From assembly GCA_047967505.1 (NCBI GenBank), contig CM106538.1: DNA of 64,000 nucleotides. One strand, 5' to 3'. This stretch comes from Dipteris shenzhenensis (lineage: Eukaryota > Polypodiophyta > Polypodiopsida > Gleicheniales). Shown here one piece after another: positions 57,921-64,000 of this stretch. The translations under genes and the position numbers were made by a program. The notes below the pieces were generated by a model, which was not told the DNA's origin, did not search any database, and worked only from the letters and a program-made list of their open reading frames with translations. Positions within the stretch are counted from its first letter, which is position 1. Every line of letters starts with the position of its first letter.

Positions 57921-57934
57921 TGGTATCAGAGCCA
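57921..57934 (+). other. Primer binding site, initiator tRNA-Met
   Basis: TGGTATCAGAGCCA two bases after the LTR end, complementary to the 3' end of plant initiator tRNA-Met. Confidence 0.9.
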
Positions 57935-58732
57935 ACTCTTGAGGTAGGAATCCCTGTTACGAGAAATCTGGACGAATTTTTCTCCAGGTATGCCTCAATT
58001 TCGAAATTCATGTTCATGCCCTGCAAGTGCTTGATTGGTTCATTGTTAAGGGTTGTGATTTAGGACTGGGAAAGAAGGAAGGAGAAAGAGAGAGAGGGTG
58101 AATTCGGGGCTGATAAGAGGGGTGAGGTGAGAGAGAGTGAGAGATGTAGCATGGAGAGAGTGGAGAGGATTGTAGGAGAGGCATGAGAGGAGCCGCTAGG
58201 CTAGCGATGGGCTGAGAAGAACCCTAGGTGATCCCGTGTACGATCTGCGCAGAGGTTAGGTGGCGCCATGCAGGAGAGTGTAGAGGGGTGCGCCATAGGC
58301 TGGAGCAGGATTGCGGCAAGGCTACTGTTTCGGGGAGGCTAGATGCTAAAAAAGCCACCACCCCTAGGCTTTCTTAGAAAGCTAAGCTTTCTAAAAGCTG
58401 TACCTTTCACTTTATAGCTTGACGAAACCATAGCTCTGCCCCAGCTTATGATTGTGCGCACGTGAAGATCCCTCCACGCCTTTATTGCGAATCTCGTCAC
58501 TTGGTACGGCCTGCAGCATACGTCCATATGGCACAGCCAGCAACGGGTGGTATCCTGGTTCACTGACTCGAGCTGATCGTCAACTTCGTACCTCTTTCCA
58601 TCGGCCAACCTCTCTTCTCATTCGTCACCTCCTATCTGGCCAGCTTTCCTTCTGCTCCACTCTCCTAGCTCCGATCCCATCTGTTGCTTCTCTTCTCTAA
58701 GTTTACTCCCTTCATCAGATCAGATTTCAGAT

Positions 58733-59855
58733 ATGTCTGCTTCCATAGACCCAGGGCTCGCTATGGGTGATCAGGATATGAACTACCGTGCCGATGATGA
58801 CCAGGGCCTCTACGATGATTTGATTACGAAGACTGCCTTCAATGAATTCACCACTGCTCTCAATAAAAAGTTTGAGCGAGTTAATACAAATCAAACGGGG
58901 TTGACATAGCAACTCCAAGGGATTCAGAGTTCACTCTCACTTTTGACTAGCACTATTCACGTGCTGATGCCTTGGCTTCAGTGTCAGGTCCGAATATCAC
59001 TCCAGATCCTTTTCCCAGAGATCAGAAGTCTCGTACCAAGGAGGTGGTTGACACTTGGTTGCATAATGGCAAGTACACTTCCAGTTTCACCCTTACCCAG
59101 ATGACAAGAATATGCAACTTGCAGCAAGGTATATGTCAGGGAAGGCTTTATTGTGGTGGAAGGAACTGACCAAAGCCTGTAACATGGATAGAATTCGAAG
59201 AGGTCTTCAGGAAAGAGTTTTTGAAAAAGGAGGAAGATTACGATATCGTAGGCAAGCTCAAAGCCCTCAATATGTCCAAGCTGAATTTGACTTTTGAGAT
59301 TTATCTTCGGAGGTTTCGGGATTTGCAGACCAGAGCTACAAAGATGGATCCAGTGACCTTGTTAGGTTTCTTTGTGGATGGTTTGCCTGACTCGTACAAG
59401 CTTCAAATTAAGAACAAGTGTACCACTTTGCAAGAGGCCATGAACTATGCGCGCATCTATGATGATACCATGGCCAGCGCAAAGGAAACCACCATTGCCG
59501 ACACGAGTGGGAAGAACAAGCAAAAATTCTTCCGGTCTACCACTAGTACAAGGGAGTCGAAGTCTATAGACAACGCTTCCAAGAAGAACTCGACTCAGGC
59601 AAAAAATGGTCGTGCCCGTTTCCTCCGCACATTGAAGTTAAAGAAAGGGAGCCGACACGAGTGGGAAGAACAAGCAGAAATTCTTCCGGTCTACCACTAG
59701 TACAAGGGAGTCGAAGTCTATAGACAACGCTTCCAAGAAGAACTCGACTCAGGCAAAAAAGGGTCGTGCCCGTTTCCTCCGCACATTGAAGTTAAAGAAA
59801 GAGAGCCGTTGCTTCATATGCGAGGAGCGGGGCCACACTCGGAATGATTGTCCTA
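58733..59855 (+). pseudogene. Chromovirus gag with zinc knuckle, broken
   Basis: ATG at 58733 (MSASIDPGLAMGDQDMNYRA) is ended by TAG at 58907-58909. The frame then shifts: PRDQKSRTKEVVDTWL near 59010, a gag core near 59221-59480 (FEIYLRRFRDLQTRATKMDP, LLGFFVDGLPDSYKLQI). The CCHC knuckle CFICEERGHTRNDC is at 59810-59851. A 154-bp tandem duplication (59501-59808) breaks the frame before the knuckle. Confidence 0.8.
59501..59808 (+). repeat. 154-bp tandem duplication inside gag
   Basis: 59501-59654 and 59655-59808 both start ACACGAGTGGGAAGAACAAG and end AAGAAAG(A/G)GAGCCG. 154 is not a multiple of three, so the second copy shifts the frame. The copies differ by only a few bases. Confidence 0.9.
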
Positions 59856-60333
59856 AGCGCAATAACCAAATGCAAGCGCCGGGACCGAAGCTCCATGCAG
59901 GTCCAGGTACCAAAACTAAGGGAGCTAATCAAGTTTTGATGACAAGTATTTCTATAAATATCATTACCTACCCACTTTCTTGTAATTGCACTTTTAATGA
60001 TTCGTTATTTGGTTCCCATGATCTTTTCCCAGTTTATGGAGGAGTAAGAGACCAAAGAGTTCACATTCTCTTTGACCCGGGCAGCTCTCACAATTTTGTT
60101 AATTACAAACTTGTGCAGAGGATGGAGCTGTCCATGATACCTAGCAATCACACCTACAAGGTACAACTTCCAACTGAGACGCAGTTTTGGGATCGCAAGA
60201 TTGAGGCACTTTCTATCCGGATTCAAGACTACACAGCTGCTCTTAAGTGCTATGTCATGCACGTGGAACATGTGGACTTGTTAATCGGAATAGAGTGGTT
60301 TAAAACCTAATCGGAATAGAGTGGTTTAAAACC
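59856..60333 (+). pseudogene. Chromovirus protease region
   Basis: RDQRVHILFDPGSSHNFVNY holds the retropepsin active-site DPG (usual DTG/DSG variant in this group) near 60060-60105, and LIGIEWFKT ends the domain. A 26-bp tandem duplication (60282-60307, 60308-60333) introduces a stop. Confidence 0.8.
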
Positions 60334-60663
60334 CACGATATTCGGATTCGATGAAAAGAGCATACACTCTCTTTTTGGGATAAGGACACCCAATTTTGTA
60401 TTCAGTGTCATAATATTCCGTCTTCTCATCGGAATATAATAAACACTTCTCATTATGATGTGTATCAGTGTGTTTTGATTCCGCTTTCTTCATTTGTTGT
60501 CTCTGTTAATAACAAAATTGATTTAAGCGTGTTTGAACACCATGAATTAAGAACATTGTGGAAGGTTTACCTCCAGAACGGGCAATAGATCATCGCATAG
60601 ATTTAGTATTGGGGCTCAATCTATTAGTATTCCACCTTATAGGATGAGCCAACTTGAGGAGGA

Positions 60664-60915
60664 TGGTAGCTTGGGGAGGCTTAGGGCTAGGCAAGCTTGA
60701 TTCTCGGGTTGAGTAGCAAGGGTACGAACCAGTTAGTATCTTTGCTATTTTTGGTGCATGGGGCCCAAGTCTATATAAGGGGCCCAGAGGTTCAATTCTC
60801 GGAGAGCCGATGGGAGCAAGTCTCGTTCCCAAGTGCTAGGTCTGGAGTGAGTCGCAGACGCGCAACTGCATCATAGCGTAGCCCAAGGCCCCAGCAGCAG
60901 ATCCCAGGCTTCACA
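60664..60915 (+). repeat. LTR fragment inserted in pol
   Basis: About 250 bp matching 57440-57700 of the 5' LTR, from GGGGAGGCTTAGGGCTAGG through CTATATAAGGGGCCC to CAGATCCCAGGCTTCA. It sits between the start of RT (..YRMSQLEED) and its continuation ([17 protein letters not shown]). It replaces a few residues and breaks the frame. The joints show short identity (GTAGC). Confidence 0.85.
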
Positions 60916-60919
60916 GCTA

Positions 60920-62131
60920 CAAGATTATCTAAATATGGGCTATATTCGCTCGAGTACATCACCTTGGGGAGCACCTGTCCTCTTAAGAAAGAAGAAAGAT
61001 AGTTCGTGGAGAATGTATATAGATTATAAACGATTGAATAAAGTGACAATTAAGAATCGATACCCTCTTCCTCGTTTCGATGATTTGATAGACCGTTTCG
61101 CCAGAGCGCAGTATTTCACTAAGATTGATTTACGTATGGGTTATCACCAAATCCGTATCTATGCTAAACACACAGATAGAACCGCATTCCGAACTAAGTA
61201 TGGCCACTACGAGTTTCTCGTATTACCTTTTGGTTTGACCAATGCTCCTGCCACCTTCCAGCAAATGACGAATGATTTGTCCTGAGATTTTCTCGGCAAA
61301 TTCGTTATCGTGTTCTTAGATGACATCTTGGTATATAGCCGAACGCTAGAGGATCACATTGGACACCTCCGGATTGTCTTAGTTATACTAAGACAGCATA
61401 AGCTTTATGCCAAGATGAATAAATGTGACTTCTTTATGAAGGAGATCATTTACTTAGGACACAAGATTTCTTCTGAAGGTATTAGCATTGATATGAATCA
61501 TATCCAGAAGGTTTTAGAATGGCCTATCCCTCAGACTGTGAAACAACTTCGTTCTTTCCTAGGATTCACGGTTTTTCTACGGAAATCTGTGCATGATTAT
61601 TCACACATCAAGGCACCCCTGACAAACATATTGAAAGATCGTGGACGTAGGTCTACCCAGCCAATCTCTTGGAATGATGCATTGAACAAGGCTTTTGAAA
61701 CCTTGAAGTTAACTATCAAGAAAGCACCCGTTCTTGCATTACCCGATCCTAACCGGCCTTATGTTTTAGAGGCCGATGCGAGTGATTTTGCAATTGGGAC
61801 AGCTTTATTCCAAGAGGCCAGGCCTGTAGCTTTTGAGAGTAAGAAGCTAGACGACACCCAATATCGTTCGCCCACAGTAGAAAAATAACTCTATGCGGTT
61901 GTGTATGCTCTGAAGGTTTGGAGACATTACTTGTATGGTTCGAAGTTTCTTGTATTGATCGATCACCAGTCAATCAAGTATGTGTGTGACGGGTCTGAAT
62001 TGAGGGCACGGAAGGCTAGATGGGCAGAGTTAATGCAAGATTTTGATTTTGAAATACGTTATCGAAAGGGTTCGCTTTATGAAAATATCCTCAGTCCTAT
62101 TTCAATCCTTGAGAGGGCTTTGCGCAACTGA
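60920..62131 (+). pseudogene. Chromovirus reverse transcriptase and RNase H
   Basis: [57 protein letters not shown], then FLDDILVYS at 61310, and LGHKISSEGISID. A TGA at 61282-61284 interrupts it. RNase H: PYVLEADASDFAIGTALFQ, a stop at 61886-61888, then LYGSKFLVLIDHQSIKYVC. Confidence 0.87.
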
Positions 62132-63460
62132 TAGTCATTTCAATTCTTATTGGCAGAAAGTCCAGGATGGGAGCTCCATGATTGACCAAGGCTCAGGGAT
62201 TGTGCCACCTACGGTACAAGTGGCAGGAGGTCAATGGATGATTAGGAACGGCTTGTTGTTCCGCAATGGAAAGATATGTGTGCCAAATGTTTCAGATCTT
62301 CGATCCAAGGTTCTCTTGGAGTGTCATGATGCTCCTAGTGCTGGACATCCAGGTATACATAGGACTCTGTCTCTTGTGAAGCATACCTTTTATTGGCCTA
62401 AGATGTGTGCATTTATTGAAAACTATGTGGTAGGTTGCCGGGTTTGTTAGGTTACTAAGGCAGAACGCCTTAGAAGCGCGGGTTTATTACAGCCGTTGCA
62501 AATCTCAGGTAATAAATGGGAAACTATTTCCATGGATTTTATTATAGGGTTGCCAGATGTTTCAGATCTTCGATCCAAGATTCTCTCGGAGTGGAAAGAT
62601 ATGTTCCGGAATGGAAAGATATGTGTGCCAGATGTTTCAGATCTTCGATCCAAGATTCTCTCGGGAGTGTCATGATGCTCCTAGTGCTGGACATCCAGGT
62701 ATACATAGGACTCTGTCTCTTGTGAAGCATACCTTTTATTGGCCTAAGATGCATGCATTTATTGAAAACTATGTGGTAGGTTGCCGGGTTTCCTAGGTTA
62801 CTAAGGCAGAACGCCTTAGAAGCGTGGGTTTATTACAGCCATTGCAAATCCCGGGTAATAAATGGGAAAGTATTTCCATGGATTTTATTATAGGGTTGCC
62901 TAGAACGCGCAAGGGTCATGACTCCATTTGGGTCATAGTGGACCGTCTAACAAGAATGGCTAGATTCTTACCTACTAGAACAACCATCTCAGCTCTTCAG
63001 CTGGCTCACGAGTCTCACGAGTTTGTGGACCATTTGTTTAAGTTGTATAAATTGCCGTCCGACATAGTCAGCAACAACAGGGACTCGAAGTTTATAAGTA
63101 ACTTCTGGACACTTGTTTTTGAGAAGTTGGAAACTACTCTAAGTACGAGTTCCTCAGATCATGCATGATCTAATGGCATACAAAGAAGGTCAACCAATTG
63201 GTTGAAGATATGCTTTGGGCATATGTTTCTACGAGACAGTCTTCATGAGAGTCCTGGTTACAGTCCTTTTATGCTTATGTACGGGTTTCAACCAAAGTCA
63301 CCAGTTATGGTTGGGTTAAAGAGAATCCAAAATGATGCTGCAAAGACATTCTTGCAAGACATGCAAGAAATGTTGTAGTTTGCCAAGGAGTCTATTAGAA
63401 CTGCCCAAGATCGGGACATATTTTATGCTAATAGACATCATTCACCTAGAGAGTTCTTTG
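62132..63460 (+). pseudogene. Chromovirus integrase, duplicated and truncated
   Basis: The HHCC zinc motif (HPGIHRTLSLVKHTFYWPKM .. CRVC) occurs twice (about 62343-62447 and 62689-62796) because of a 346-bp tandem duplication. The core follows: WESISMDFIIGLPRTRKGHD, IVDRLTRMARFLPT, and IVSNNRDSKFISNFW with the second aspartate. The segment with the catalytic glutamate (usually TDGQTER) is missing after 63150. Confidence 0.8.
62270..62900 (+). repeat. 346-bp tandem duplication with extra short repeats in integrase
   Basis: 62276-62557 recurs at 62622-62903 (offset 346). Between them is a shorter third copy of the motif ATGTTTCAGATCTTCGATCC (about 62560 and again 62632) and GGAAAGATATGT. The structure suggests serial slippage or template switching. 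Confidence 0.85.
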
Positions 63461-63870
63461 AAGGAACGATGGTATATTTGCGTATTCCCAAGGAATCCAA
63501 GAGCCTAAGTACTAGTTTGGTTCCGAAGTTATCCCCCAGATACTGTGGTCCGTTCAAGGTTATTAAAAGAATTGGACTAGTTGCATATAAACTAGAATTG
63601 CCTCCTAATGTTAAAGTACATCCAATATTTCATGTCAATAGATTGAAAGAGTTACTAGGTGTGGATGATCAACTTGTTTCTCCTCAAGAAATAATAGAAG
63701 TTACATATTTGACTTTTATTCCACACGAACCTGAGAGTATTCTTGAATTTTGTAAAAGACAGATTCGTAATAGAACTATCACGGAATACAAGATCAAGTG
63801 AAAGGATCGTGTTGAGGGGGATGCAACATGGGAGACATTACAGAACCTCCAGAAGACATTCCTGGGCTTT
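63461..63870 (+). pseudogene. Integrase C-terminus and chromodomain
   Basis: MVYLRIPKESKSLSTSLVPK, LSPRYCGPFKVIKRIG (GPF motif), VHPIFHVNRLKELLG, then a chromodomain: PESILEFCKRQIRNRTITEY, KIK, stop TGA at 63799-63801 in place of the conserved tryptophan, and DRVEGDATWETLQNL. The stop truncates the chromodomain. Confidence 0.82.
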
Positions 63871-63894
63871 TTAGCGAACTCAGGAGTGAGTTCT

Positions 63895-63910
63895 TAGAGG
63901 AGGGGAAGTA
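63895..63910 (+). other. Polypurine tract
   Basis: AGAGGAGGGGAAGTA lies directly before the 3' LTR start TGTCATGTCCACGG. Confidence 0.85.
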
Positions 63911-64000
63911 TGTCATGTCCACGGATTGGTATCTGACGTGTACTGGGTACACAAGACTAGCTCAAGTAGCCTGGGGAGGCTTAGGGCTAGGCAAGCTTGA
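63911..64000 (+). repeat. Start of 3' LTR
   Basis: The first 90 bp match the 5' LTR from 57389 with a few substitutions; the rest lies past the window. Confidence 0.9.

Larger units (their letters stand above)
57389..64000 (+). mobile_element. Ty3/Gypsy chromovirus, 5' LTR complete, 3' LTR cut by window end
   Basis: Order: 5' LTR (57389-57918), tRNA-Met primer site, leader, gag, protease, RT, RNase H, integrase, GPF block, chromodomain, polypurine tract (63895-63910) and 3' LTR start (63911). Domain order (integrase last, then chromodomain) is that of plant chromoviruses. It carries stops, several tandem duplications and an internal LTR piece, so it is not functional. It lies on the strand opposite to the kinase gene and presumably in its next upstream intron. 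Confidence 0.9.

Noticed and set aside
58339-58608. Possible upstream exon of the kinase on the minus strand
   Set aside because: No kinase similarity; it lies antisense to the chromovirus leader, inside an LTR element.
62270-62903. CRISPR-like direct repeats
   Set aside because: Repeats are long, few and inside a Gypsy integrase; no uniform spacers, and the genome is eukaryotic.

Overview
The window looks like nuclear DNA of a land plant with a large, repeat-rich genome. A fern or gymnosperm-like genome would fit, but the species cannot be named from the sequence. Plant signs are the plant-type SIK1 (Hippo/MST-like) protein kinase, plant-type Ty1/Copia elements and Ty3/Gypsy chromoviruses primed by initiator tRNA-Met, L1-like LINEs, and GT-AG introns. 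There are no bacterial operons, no CRISPR array, and no rRNA or tRNA gene that I could support.

One host gene runs through most of the window on the minus strand (11531-55871). I could place 15 consecutive exons (1643 nt, about 547 codons) with canonical GT..AG borders and consistent phases. They carry the kinase domain from the P-loop through the HRD, DFG and APE motifs to the subdomain XI arginine, followed by a plant-specific C-terminal region. The gene continues past what I can see at both ends: the N-terminal exons should lie beyond 64000 and the last exon(s) below 11531. Eleven introns are 100-300 bp. Three are huge: about 6.3 kb (48937-55273), 16.2 kb (32420-48635) and 18.1 kb (13401-31521). 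Each huge intron is packed with retroelements.

Region by region: 1-3235 holds a ~480-bp inverted repeat around an LTR and a Copia gag remnant, then a second LTR. 3236-5165 is a plus-strand LINE with a (CT)n tail, 5225-7140 a minus-strand LINE with ORF1p and endonuclease remnants, and 7824-10900 a minus-strand LINE with a (TTTC)n tail. 10915-11340 is a chromovirus leader fragment. 11531-13400 carries the six 3'-most visible exons. The 18-kb intron has LINE tails, a Copia copy (minus, 14693-20393) nested in a LINE (20395-23600), a second closely related Copia copy in opposite orientation (23935-28462), a LINE RT fragment and a chromovirus remnant. 31522-32419 carries four exons. The 16-kb intron has tandem repeats, another Copia fragment, an ORF1-only poly(A) retroelement (36108-38095) and a two-LTR chromovirus (38985-45576) nested in an older Gypsy integrase. 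48636-48936 carries two exons. The 6-kb intron has LINE pieces (49190-54036) and inverted Copia gag fragments. 55274-55871 carries three exons. 57389-64000 is a chromovirus with a complete 5' LTR and the start of its 3' LTR.

The most notable points are the intact Hippo-type kinase split by giant transposon-filled introns, the ~4.3-kb inverted Copia pair in one intron, and three regulatory-looking motif arrays inside retroelements: a GTAC cluster, an ACGT-core array, and an array of short GACC/GGTC palindromes in the chromovirus LTRs.
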